Positions 49,981-57,807 of a stretch of DNA of 64,000 bases are shown in pieces (position 1 is the stretch's first letter; every line of letters starts with the position of its first letter). The position numbers were made by a program, and so were the translations under genes. The stretch lies in assembly GCF_902459765.1 (NCBI RefSeq), contig NZ_CABPSP010000003.1, forward strand, positions 62,001 to 126,000, in the 5' to 3' direction. This DNA comes from Pandoraea anapnoica (lineage in GTDB: Bacteria; Pseudomonadota; Gammaproteobacteria; Burkholderiales; Burkholderiaceae). Under the pieces are notes generated by a model that saw only the letters and a program-made list of their open reading frames with translations, did no database searches and was not told where the DNA came from.

Positions 49981-51546
49981 TTAGTGACGGAAGTGGCGCG
50001 TGCCCGTCATCAGCATGGCGACGTTGCGTTCGTCGGCTGCGGCGATGACTTCGTCGTCGCGCATCGAGCCGCCCGGGTGGATCACGCAGGTCGCGCCTGC
50101 ATCGACCACCACGTCGAGGCCGTCACGGAACGGGAAGAAGGCATCCGACGCCACGGCCGAGCCGTTCAGCGACAGACCGGCGTTTTGCGCCTTGATGCTG
50201 GCGATACGGGCCGAGTCCACTCGGCTCATCTGACCGGCACCCACGCCCAGCGTCATACCGCCGGCGCAGAACACGATGGCGTTCGACTTGACGTACTTCG
50301 CCACGCGCCATGCGAACAGCAGGTCTTCCATTTCCTTCGGCGTCGGGTGACGCTTCGTGACCACACGCAGTTCATGCGGTGCCACATTCTTCGAGTCGGT
50401 CGACTGGACGAGCAGGCCGCCGCCCACGCGCTTGAAGTCGTACTGGTTCACGCCATTGCCCATCGGTACTTCCAGCAGACGCACGTTCTGCTTGGCGGCG
50501 AACACTTGCTTGGCGGCGTCGGTGAACGACGGGGCGAGCAGCACTTCCACGAATTGCTTGGCGACGGCTTGCGCAGCCGCTTCGTCGACCTCGCGGTTGA
50601 AGGCGATGATGCCGCCGAAGGCCGACGTCGGATCCGTCTGGAAAGCCTTGGCATACGCTTCGGCGGGCGACGCGGCCACGGCCACACCGCACGGGTTCGC
50701 GTGCTTGATGATGACGCAAGCCGGGGCTTCGAACGTCTTCACGCATTCCCACGCGGCGTCGGCGTCGGCGATGTTGTTGTACGACAGTTCCTTGCCCTGC
50801 AACTGACGGTAGTTTGCCAGCGCGCCTTCCGGCGTCACGATGTCACGGTAGAACGCGGCGCTCTGGTGCGGGTTCTCGCCGTAGCGCATGTCCTGCACCT
50901 TGGTGTACGCCAGGTTCAGCGTAGCCGGGTAGGCCGAGCGCTCGTCGTGACGCAGCGACTCGCCGAGGCTCGTCAGATAGTTCGTGATCGCGCCATCGTA
51001 CTGGGCGGTGTGAGCGAACACCTTGGTCGCCAGACGGAAGTTCGTGGTGTAACCGACGGTGTTGTTGTTCGCCTTCATTTCGTCGAGCACCACGGCGTAG
51101 TCGGCCGGGTCGACGATGACGGTGACGTCGCGATGGTTCTTCGCGGCCGAGCGCAGCATGGTCGGGCCGCCGATGTCGATGTTCTCGATGGCGTCTTCGA
51201 GCGAGCAGTCGTCTTTGGCAACGGTCTGAACGAACGGGTACAGGTTCACGACGAGCAGGTCGATCGTCGGAATGCCGTGCGTGTCGAGGGCGGCCATGTG
51301 CTCGGGCAGGTCGCGACGCGCCAGAATGCCGCCGTGAACCTTCGGATGCAGCGTCTTCACGCGCCCGTCGAGCATTTCCGGGAAGCCGGTGTAGTCGGCC
51401 ACTTCGGTCACTTTCAGACCGGCGTCAGCCAGCAATTTGGCGGTGCCGCCGGTGGAGAGAATCGACACGCCTTGGGCGGCGAGCGACTTGGCGAAGTCGA
51501 CGATGCCAGTCTTGTCGGAGACGGAAATGAGAGCTTGCTTGATCAT
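49981..51546 (-). CDS. purH: Bifunctional AICAR transformylase / IMP cyclohydrolase
   Basis: The product has 521 residues. The N-terminal cyclohydrolase half has the MGS-like fold ([30 protein letters not shown]). The C-terminal transformylase has the catalytic [14 protein letters not shown]. It performs the last two steps of purine synthesis. It ends the minus-strand dusB-fis-purH run, starting 96 bp after fis. The start is ATG 51546. No truncation or odd residue was seen. Confidence 0.97.
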   Translation of the reverse strand: MIKQALISVSDKTGIVDFAKSLAAQGVSILSTGGTAKLLADAGLKVTEVADYTGFPEMLDGRVKTLHPKVHGGILARRDLPEHMAALDTHGIPTIDLLVVNLYPFVQTVAKDDCSLEDAIENIDIGGPTMLRSAAKNHRDVTVIVDPADYAVVLDEMKANNNTVGYTTNFRLATKVFAHTAQYDGAITNYLTSLGESLRHDERSAYPATLNLAYTKVQDMRYGENPHQSAAFYRDIVTPEGALANYRQLQGKELSYNNIADADAAWECVKTFEAPACVIIKHANPCGVAVAASPAEAYAKAFQTDPTSAFGGIIAFNREVDEAAAQAVAKQFVEVLLAPSFTDAAKQVFAAKQNVRLLEVPMGNGVNQYDFKRVGGGLLVQSTDSKNVAPHELRVVTKRHPTPKEMEDLLFAWRVAKYVKSNAIVFCAGGMTLGVGAGQMSRVDSARIASIKAQNAGLSLNGSAVASDAFFPFRDGLDVVVDAGATCVIHPGGSMRDDEVIAAADERNVAMLMTGTRHFRH

Positions 51547-51642
51547 GACGGACGGTAGTGAAGCGGCAAAAACGGGCGGTTAAACACAGGTAGCGCGGAT
51601 GGGCCGGGTCGGCCGTGGCAGCGGAAGTTGCTGCCGCAGTCC

Positions 51643-51876
51643 TTACAGCAGGCCGTGCTGCTGCAACTTCTTGCGCAGCGTATTGCGGTTGATTCCCAGA
51701 TATTCCGCGGCGAGCGACTGGTTGCCGTCGGCCTTGCCGAGCACGAACTCGAGCAGGGGCTTTTCGACGACGGAAACGACCATATCGTAGACATCATGTG
51801 GCCGTGCGCCGTCCAGATCCCGGAAATACATATCCAGACTGTCGCGCACAGATTGTTCTATGTTTGCTTTGCTCAT
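51643..51876 (-). CDS. fis: Fis family nucleoid-associated protein
   Basis: The product has 77 residues, shorter than the 98 of E. coli Fis, as usual in betaproteobacteria. The helix-turn-helix is GNQSLAAEYLGINRNTLRKKLQQHGLL. The N-terminal helices carry the dimer interface. Fis bends DNA and adjusts rRNA and many other promoters with growth. Its start overlaps the dusB stop by 4 bp, the classic dusB-fis operon. Confidence 0.95.
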   Translation of the reverse strand: MSKANIEQSVRDSLDMYFRDLDGARPHDVYDMVVSVVEKPLLEFVLGKADGNQSLAAEYLGINRNTLRKKLQQHGLL

Positions 51877-52901
51877 GCGGCTAATAGCTCCCTCGGAGAT
51901 TCTTGTTCATAGCAGAGGCGGTCCGAGTGCACCTTCTGCTCTTCGAAAAACGCGTTGACCGCAGCCAACTGTTCCTGCGTGGTGTCGAGCGTATTCATAC
52001 GCTGGCGGAACGTGGCTGCCCCCGGCAGGCCACGCGAATACCACGCGATGTGCTTCCGCGCGGTCCGTACACCGGTGTACTCCCCGTAGAACTCGTAATG
52101 GTCCACGAGGTGTTCGTTCATGATCTGCTGGATCTCGTCGACGCGCGGCGGCAAGGCGATTTCGCCCGTCGTGAGAAAGAGTTCGATGTCGCGAAAGAGC
52201 CACGGACGCCCCTGCGCCGCGCGGCCGATCATGATGGCGTCTGCGCCCGTGACTTCGAGCACGTGCTTTGCCTTCTGCGCTGACGCGATGTCGCCGTTGG
52301 CCACCACCGGGATGCGTGCGGCCGCCTTCACCGCGGCGATGGTCTCGTACTCGGCGTCGCCGTGGTACAAGTCGGCGCGCGTACGGCCGTGCACGGTCAG
52401 CATGCTGATGCCGCACTCTTCGGCGATGCGTGCCACCGTCAGCGCGTTCTTGTGTTCGCGGTCCCAGCCCGTGCGAATCTTCAGCGTAACGGGCACGACG
52501 TCGCCCACGGCACCCACGACGGCGGACACGATACGGGCGACCAGCGGCTCGTTCTGCAACAGCGCCGATCCGGCGGCAACGTTACAGACCTTCTTGGCCG
52601 GGCAGCCCATGTTGATGTCGATGATCTGCGCACCGCGCTCGACGTTGTAGCGTGCGGCTTCGGCCATCATTGCTGGGTCGGCCCCGGCGATCTGCACCGA
52701 AATCGGGGCCACTTCGCCCGCGTGATTCGCGCGACGCATCGTCTTCTCGCTCTTCCACAGCTGTGCGTTGGACGCCACCATTTCCGACACGGCATAGCCC
52801 GCCCCCAGTCGTTTGCACAACTGGCGGAACGGCCGATCCGTCACACCCGCCATGGGGGCGACGAACAGGTTATTGCGGAGTTCGTGGGGACCGATACGCA
52901 C
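51873..52901 (-). CDS. dusB: tRNA-dihydrouridine synthase B
   Basis: The product has 342 residues. It has the FMN barrel motif LFVAPMAGVTDRPFRQLCKR and the catalytic Cys in GCPAKKVCNVAAGSALL. HGRTRADLYHGDAEYETI and VVANGDI complete the barrel. It reduces uridines in tRNA using NADPH. The start is GTG 52901. There is no strong ribosome site just upstream. It overlaps fis by 4 bp. Confidence 0.95.
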   Translation of the reverse strand: MRIGPHELRNNLFVAPMAGVTDRPFRQLCKRLGAGYAVSEMVASNAQLWKSEKTMRRANHAGEVAPISVQIAGADPAMMAEAARYNVERGAQIIDINMGCPAKKVCNVAAGSALLQNEPLVARIVSAVVGAVGDVVPVTLKIRTGWDREHKNALTVARIAEECGISMLTVHGRTRADLYHGDAEYETIAAVKAAARIPVVANGDIASAQKAKHVLEVTGADAIMIGRAAQGRPWLFRDIELFLTTGEIALPPRVDEIQQIMNEHLVDHYEFYGEYTGVRTARKHIAWYSRGLPGAATFRQRMNTLDTTQEQLAAVNAFFEEQKVHSDRLCYEQESPRELLAA

Positions 52902-53053
52902 GATGAAGGGGAAAAGCCGGAAAAAAGATCGCTATTTTACTGCGAAAACCCGCCCTCGTCGCCTAAAAAATGTGCAAAGTTCCGGGCGGGCCTGTCGGGG
53001 CCGCGCCGGAAAGACCTCGGGCGATGCCCGGCGAAGGGCTTGATATCTCGGGA

Positions 53054-54391
53054 TTAGCCGCGCTGGCCGAACATCATCTGCCGGGCGAAGGCGGTTTTGA
53101 GGGGGGGGACGAGATCGAGGCTGGCCAGCGCCATGCCGCGTGCGAGCGCGACCGGTGTGGCGTCGATGCCGAAGAGGCGGGGCAGCAGATCGGTGATGCG
53201 GATCGTAAGACCTCGGTCCGCGCGGCGGCGGCGGGCGAACGCGCTCAGCGCAGCCGGACCCGCCACGCCCTGATGCGCCGCACCGGAGCGGGCATGGCGA
53301 ACGAGGCTGTCGGCAAGGTCGAAGGCGTCGCGCAATCCCAGGTTCAGGCCCTGACCGGCCACGGGGTGAAGCGTCTGGGCCGCGTTGCCGATGGCGGCGA
53401 CGCGCCCGTCGACCACCTGACCCAGGGCGTTCAGACCGAGCGGGAAGCCCGCGCGTCCGGTGATCGAGGTAAAGCGGCCCATGCGGTCGCCGAACGCCTT
53501 GTGCAGCTCAGTGAGGAATTGGGCGTCGTCCAACGCTCGGCGGCGACTGGCCTCGGCGTTCGAGCAGCACCACACCAGCGCGTAGCCGTTCTCTTGCGGG
53601 AGGAGCGCCACGGGACCGTCGGACGTGAAACGCTCCCACGCCCAGCCGACGCGCGGGCGCTCGCACGTCACGAAGCCCACCAGGGCCGTCTGACCGTAGT
53701 CGCGCGTGCGCGGCCGCGCCGTCTGCCCTTCGAACAATCCGCCTTCGGCGTTGACGGCGAGCGTGGCGTGCAGCGTGTGTGTGTGATCGTCGCCCACGGC
53801 TTCGAGCGTGAGCGTGACCTGCTGGGCGTCCTGACGCAGCGCGATGGCGCGATACGGGCGGAAGTGATGCAGTCCCGGTATGTCGCTGTCGAGCACGCTG
53901 AGCGATGACGCTTGCGACGCATGCTCGAAGCGCGTCGGTAGCTGTGCCATCGCAGTATCGAGCGCGCGCATGAGCGCGCCGTAACGCACGACGTAGCCGA
54001 GGGCCGGCACGCCGTGATCAAGATAGTCGATCTCGGTGCTGCCGAAGCGTTGCGCCTGCGAGACATGAATGTGCCGGATCGGCGTGCTCGGCAGCGCGGT
54101 GCGCTCACTTGGATCGCGCGGCCACGCGCCCGCGCGCGCGAGAATCTCGCGGCTGCCGTGCGACAGGGCGAGCGTGCGCGGGTCGTCGTAGCTGGCTTGC
54201 GCGCCGCGCGCGTCCACCAGCGCCACGCGCAAGTGCGGTGCGCGCTGCGCGAGCAACAGGGCGAGCGCTGTACCGACCGGACCGGCACCCACGATGGCGA
54301 CGTCGAAACGCGCGGCAGGCCGTTCGGTCGCCGCGCGCTTCTCGGAAACGTTGGAAATGTCGGAGGTGCCGGAAGCCTGTGCGTTCGTCAT
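53054..54391 (-). CDS. UbiH/UbiF-family FAD-dependent hydroxylase
   Basis: The product has 445 residues. The FAD-binding start is FDVAIVGAGPVGTALALLLAQRAP. The C-terminal flavin motif is GNAAQTLHPVAGQGLNLGLRDAFDLAD. These match the ubiquinone hydroxylases UbiH, UbiF and relatives, which hydroxylate the ring during ubiquinone synthesis. I cannot tell which ring position from sequence. The first 25 residues are extra and low in family similarity. It follows pepP by 21 bp on the same strand, as ubiH follows pepP in E. coli. Confidence 0.88.
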   Translation of the reverse strand: MTNAQASGTSDISNVSEKRAATERPAARFDVAIVGAGPVGTALALLLAQRAPHLRVALVDARGAQASYDDPRTLALSHGSREILARAGAWPRDPSERTALPSTPIRHIHVSQAQRFGSTEIDYLDHGVPALGYVVRYGALMRALDTAMAQLPTRFEHASQASSLSVLDSDIPGLHHFRPYRAIALRQDAQQVTLTLEAVGDDHTHTLHATLAVNAEGGLFEGQTARPRTRDYGQTALVGFVTCERPRVGWAWERFTSDGPVALLPQENGYALVWCCSNAEASRRRALDDAQFLTELHKAFGDRMGRFTSITGRAGFPLGLNALGQVVDGRVAAIGNAAQTLHPVAGQGLNLGLRDAFDLADSLVRHARSGAAHQGVAGPAALSAFARRRRADRGLTIRITDLLPRLFGIDATPVALARGMALASLDLVPPLKTAFARQMMFGQRG

Positions 54392-54412
54392 CAGCCGTAA
54401 GTCCGCGATGCG

Positions 54413-55744
54413 TCAGCCGCGCATCAGCGCTTCGATTTCGTCGGCATCGACCGGCACGTCGCGCGTGAGCAGCGTGCAGCCGTCGGCGGTCACCACGGCG
54501 TCGTCTTCGATACGAATGCCGATGTTCCAGTAACGCTCGTCGACGTCCGCCCCCGGGCGCACGTAGATGCCCGGCTCGATGGTCGTGACCATGTTGGTGG
54601 CCAGTGTGCGCCACGGACGCTCGCCGTTCGGGCCGTCCTCGCGGTATTCGCCGCAGTCGTGCACGTCCATGCCGATCCAGTGGCCGGTGCGGTGCATGTA
54701 GAAGCGGCTGTAGGCCTTGTTGGCGATGACGTCGTCCAGACTGCCTGCCGTGTCACGCTTGAGCAAGCCGGTGTCGAGCATGCCCTGCGCAAGCACGCGA
54801 ACGGCTGCGTCGTGCGGGGCATCGAAGCGCGCGCCTGCGCGCGTGGCGTCGATGGCGGCTTGTTGCGAAGCCAGCACGATGTCGTAAAGCTCGCGCTGCG
54901 CCGGCGTGAACTTGCCGTTGGCCGGGAACGTGCGGGTAATGTCGGAAGCGTAGCCGTCGAGTTCGCAGGCGGCATCGATCAGCACGAGATCGCCGTCGCG
55001 CAGCTCGGCGTCGCCCGCGCGATAGTGCAGCACGGTGGCGTTCGCGCCGGTCGCGACGATCGAGCCGTACGCCGGGAATTGCGAACCGTTGCGGCGGAAT
55101 TCATACAGCAGCTCGGCTTCGAGATGGTATTCGCGCAGGCCGACCCGCGACGCCTTCATGGCGCGCACGTGCGCGTCGGCGGAAATCTTTCCCGCGCGGG
55201 CCATGATGTCGAGTTCGGTGCTGTCCTTGATCAGACGCATCTCGTCGAGAATCGCGCGAATGTCGCGCGCGGCCGACGGTGCCGACACGCCGGTGCGGCT
55301 CTGCGCACGTACGGCGTTCAGCCAGTGACGCACCTGACGGTCCTGCTGTGCCGATGCCCCCAGCGCGTAGAACAGGGCGGGCGCGTCGGCCAGCAATTGC
55401 GGCAGGCGCGTGTCGATTTCGTCGATGGGGTAGGCGGCGTCGAAGCCGAAGGTCTCGCGCGCGGCGTCCGGGCCGAAGCGATAGCCGTCCCAGATCTCGC
55501 GCTCTTCGTTCTTCGCGCGGCAGAAGAGAATCGATTGCCCCGTTCGGCTGTCGAGGACGACGACCGCTTCCGGCTCCGTGAAGCCCGACAGGTAATAGAA
55601 GTAGCTGTCGTGACGATACGGATAGTCGCTGTCGCGGTTGCGCGGCACTTCCGGCGCCGTGGGCAAGATGGCGACACCGCCACCGGCCTTGCGCAGCTGT
55701 TCGATGACTCGCTCGCGGCGGGCACGGTACGGGGAATCAGACAT
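54413..55744 (-). CDS. pepP: Xaa-Pro aminopeptidase P
   Basis: The product has 443 residues from ATG 55744. The metallopeptidase core includes LVLIDAACELDGYASDITRTFP, then HRTGHWIGMDVHD and TIEPGIYVRP. These supply the Asp, His and Glu ligands of the dinuclear manganese site. It removes N-terminal residues before proline. GGAG lies 8 nt before the ATG. The frame is open upstream to 56002 without family support. It is followed by the UbiH-family gene. Confidence 0.95.
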   Translation of the reverse strand: MSDSPYRARRERVIEQLRKAGGGVAILPTAPEVPRNRDSDYPYRHDSYFYYLSGFTEPEAVVVLDSRTGQSILFCRAKNEEREIWDGYRFGPDAARETFGFDAAYPIDEIDTRLPQLLADAPALFYALGASAQQDRQVRHWLNAVRAQSRTGVSAPSAARDIRAILDEMRLIKDSTELDIMARAGKISADAHVRAMKASRVGLREYHLEAELLYEFRRNGSQFPAYGSIVATGANATVLHYRAGDAELRDGDLVLIDAACELDGYASDITRTFPANGKFTPAQRELYDIVLASQQAAIDATRAGARFDAPHDAAVRVLAQGMLDTGLLKRDTAGSLDDVIANKAYSRFYMHRTGHWIGMDVHDCGEYREDGPNGERPWRTLATNMVTTIEPGIYVRPGADVDERYWNIGIRIEDDAVVTADGCTLLTRDVPVDADEIEALMRG

Positions 55745-55796
55745 CGCGGGCTCCATTTCGGGATATTGGTTCGAGTTCAGACGTATGGACTTGCGT

Positions 55797-56537
55797 TCAG
55801 GCGATTCTACTGCCGGGCGAGCGCGCGTGCCCGGCGCGCACTTCGGCGTCCAGGGCATCGAGCTGGGCCGGGGTGCCGACGTTTTCCCAAATGCCGTCGA
55901 AGCGCTCGCCGCTCGCGTGTCCTGCGGCAATCGCGCGCTGGTACAACGGCGTGAGCGCCATGCGCGTGCCCGGAGCGATGCCGTCGAACAGGCGCAGGTC
56001 ATACAGCGCGATGTTGCCGAACGTGAGCGCTTCGGCCGTCGGGGTCGCGGCGTCGCGCAGGAACAGACGGCCTGCCGCGTCGAGCGCGAAGTCGCCCGTC
56101 GGATGGAAGAGCGGGTTCGGCACCATCACCAGATGCATGCCCGGTATCGGTTGCGCGGCAAGACGTTTGGCCTGCGCGCGAAGCGTGGCGTAATCGAAGT
56201 CGGTGAAGATGTCGCCCGACACGGCGAGAAACACGTTCCCGTCACCTTCGAGCAGCGCGCGAGCCTGGGCGATACCGCCCGCCGTCTCCAGCGCTTCGGC
56301 TTCGGCCGAGTACGCCAGATGCACGCCGTAGGCGCTGCCGTCGCCGAGGGTGGCTTCGATCTGCGCGCCCAGCCAGGCGTGATTGATCACAATCTGCGTG
56401 AAACCGGCGCGGGCCAGCGCTTCGATCTGCCACACGATGATCGGCTTGCCGCCGACGGTGAGCAGCGGCTTGGGGCGAGTGTCGGTGAGCGGACGCATGC
56501 GTTCGCCGCGTCCGGCCGCGAAGATCATCGCTTTCAT
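55797..56537 (-). CDS. murU: N-acetylmuramate-1-phosphate uridylyltransferase (MurU-type)
   Basis: The product has 246 residues. The nucleotidyltransferase start is AMIFAAGRGERMRPLTDTRPKPLLTVGGKPII, followed by IVINHAWLGAQIEATLGDG and SGDIFTDFDY. It makes UDP-MurNAc from MurNAc-1-phosphate in the recycling route of Pseudomonas. The gene begins 10 bp after the amgK stop, which makes the MurU assignment much stronger than sequence alone. A general sugar-1-phosphate nucleotidyltransferase is the alternative. Confidence 0.88.
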   Translation of the reverse strand: MKAMIFAAGRGERMRPLTDTRPKPLLTVGGKPIIVWQIEALARAGFTQIVINHAWLGAQIEATLGDGSAYGVHLAYSAEAEALETAGGIAQARALLEGDGNVFLAVSGDIFTDFDYATLRAQAKRLAAQPIPGMHLVMVPNPLFHPTGDFALDAAGRLFLRDAATPTAEALTFGNIALYDLRLFDGIAPGTRMALTPLYQRAIAAGHASGERFDGIWENVGTPAQLDALDAEVRAGHARSPGSRIA

Positions 56538-56547
56538 GGGCGATGCC

Positions 56548-57633
56548 TCAGAACGTGTAGCCGACGTCGACCTGCTGGCCGGTCAGCTCGTCGAGCAGCT
56601 TCGCCAGCGGACGCAGCGGCGCATAGCGGTCGGCAACCTTGCGGGCGTAGTCGAGAAAGCGCGGGGTGTCGGCGAGATAGCGGGGCTTTCCGTCGCGATA
56701 GTTGATGCGCGCGAAGATGCCGAGCACCTTGAGGTGACGTTGCAGTCCCATCCATTCGGCCTGACGGTAGAACTCGCCGAAGTCGGCGTCGACCGGCAGA
56801 CCGGCCTTGCGCGCCCGTTCCCAGTAATAGGCCAGCCAGTCGAGCTGACGCTCTTCGTCCCAGCTAAGGAACGCGTCGCGCATGAGCGAGATGACGTCGT
56901 AGGTCAGCGGGCCGTAGACGGCATCCTGAAAATCGAGAATGCCCGGGCCAGTGGTACCCGGCAGGCCCGGCATCAGATTGCGGGGCATGTAGTCGCGATG
57001 CACGAAGACTTTCGGCTGTGCGAGCGCGCTGTCGATGAGCAACTGATTGATGCGATCGAGCGTGGCGCGTTGCGACTCGCTCAGTTCGACCTTCAGATGC
57101 TTGCCGATGTACCAGTCGGGGAACAGATCGAGTTCGCGCTTGAGCAGCGCGGTGTCGTAGGCTGGCAGCACGTCGGTGCGCGAGCTTTTCTGCCAGACGA
57201 TCAGCGCGTCGAGCGCGGCGCGCATCAACGGGCGGGCATTGTCTTCGGTCAGGACGTCGAGATACGTCTCGCGCCCGAGATCGGTGAGCAGCAGGAAACC
57301 TTGCGCGAGATCCTCGGCCAGCACCTTCGGCGCTTGCAGGCCGGCTTCTTCCAGCAACTGGGCAACGTGCACGAAAGGTCGGCAGTCCTCTTGCGGGGGC
57401 GGCGCGTCCATCACGATCAGGCTCGGATGTGCGGGGGCGTGGCTGCCAATGCGGAAGTAGCGCCGGAAACTCGCGTCAGCCGATGCAGGTGCCCAGTTCG
57501 CCGTGTCGAGCGAGAACTCGGAGGACAGACCGGAGAGCCAGTGGTGAAGGGCTTGCAGGCGGGGATCGGAGGTGTTCAAGAGTTCGCTGGAAGCGTTGGA
57601 AACACTCGCGGATGTGCTGGGTTGTGCGGTCAT
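56548..57633 (-). CDS. amgK: N-acetylmuramate/N-acetylglucosamine kinase (AmgK-type)
   Basis: The product has 361 residues from ATG 57633. It is an aminoglycoside-phosphotransferase-fold kinase: FRRYFRIG near the start, then the catalytic loop VHRDYMPRNLM and the metal motif GILDFQDAVYGPLTYD. AmgK phosphorylates MurNAc at the anomeric position, feeding MurU encoded next to it. In Pseudomonas this bypass gives intrinsic fosfomycin tolerance. The frame is open to 58203, but that part covers lptD. It is divergent from lptD, as in other gammaproteobacteria and betaproteobacteria. Confidence 0.9.
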   Translation of the reverse strand: MTAQPSTSASVSNASSELLNTSDPRLQALHHWLSGLSSEFSLDTANWAPASADASFRRYFRIGSHAPAHPSLIVMDAPPPQEDCRPFVHVAQLLEEAGLQAPKVLAEDLAQGFLLLTDLGRETYLDVLTEDNARPLMRAALDALIVWQKSSRTDVLPAYDTALLKRELDLFPDWYIGKHLKVELSESQRATLDRINQLLIDSALAQPKVFVHRDYMPRNLMPGLPGTTGPGILDFQDAVYGPLTYDVISLMRDAFLSWDEERQLDWLAYYWERARKAGLPVDADFGEFYRQAEWMGLQRHLKVLGIFARINYRDGKPRYLADTPRFLDYARKVADRYAPLRPLAKLLDELTGQQVDVGYTF

Positions 57634-57658
57634 GGTGGGGGCCGTAAACGTCTTGCCA

Positions 57659-57664
57659 TATAAT
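57659..57664 (+). promoter_or_regulatory. Candidate -10 box in the amgK/lptD divergent region
   Basis: A perfect TATAAT lies 133 bp before the lptD ATG and 26 bp from the amgK start. A matching -35 is not obvious. Transcription to the right would begin near 57671, almost at the ATG of a short upstream frame. Confidence 0.5.
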
Positions 57665-57672
57665 ACCCGATC

Positions 57673-57807
57673 ATGTTTTCCCGACGCCCTGTTTCTCGAC
57701 CTCGATCGACCGTCCCGAATGTCCCGGTGAAGCCGGCTGGACAAGCGGGATTGGCTGCCCGCAAGCGGCGCCACGATTGTCTCGCTGTTTGCGTACATGC
57801 CGGATAA
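57673..57807 (+). other. Short upstream reading frame overlapping the lptD start
   Basis: A 44-codon frame starts ATG at 57673 and ends TAA at 57805-57807, overlapping the proposed lptD start by 11 nt in another frame. The product is Arg/Pro/Val-rich (MFSRRPVSRPRSTVPNVPV). I recognise no family. It may be a leader peptide coupled to lptD, or chance. It has no clear ribosome site. Confidence 0.3.
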
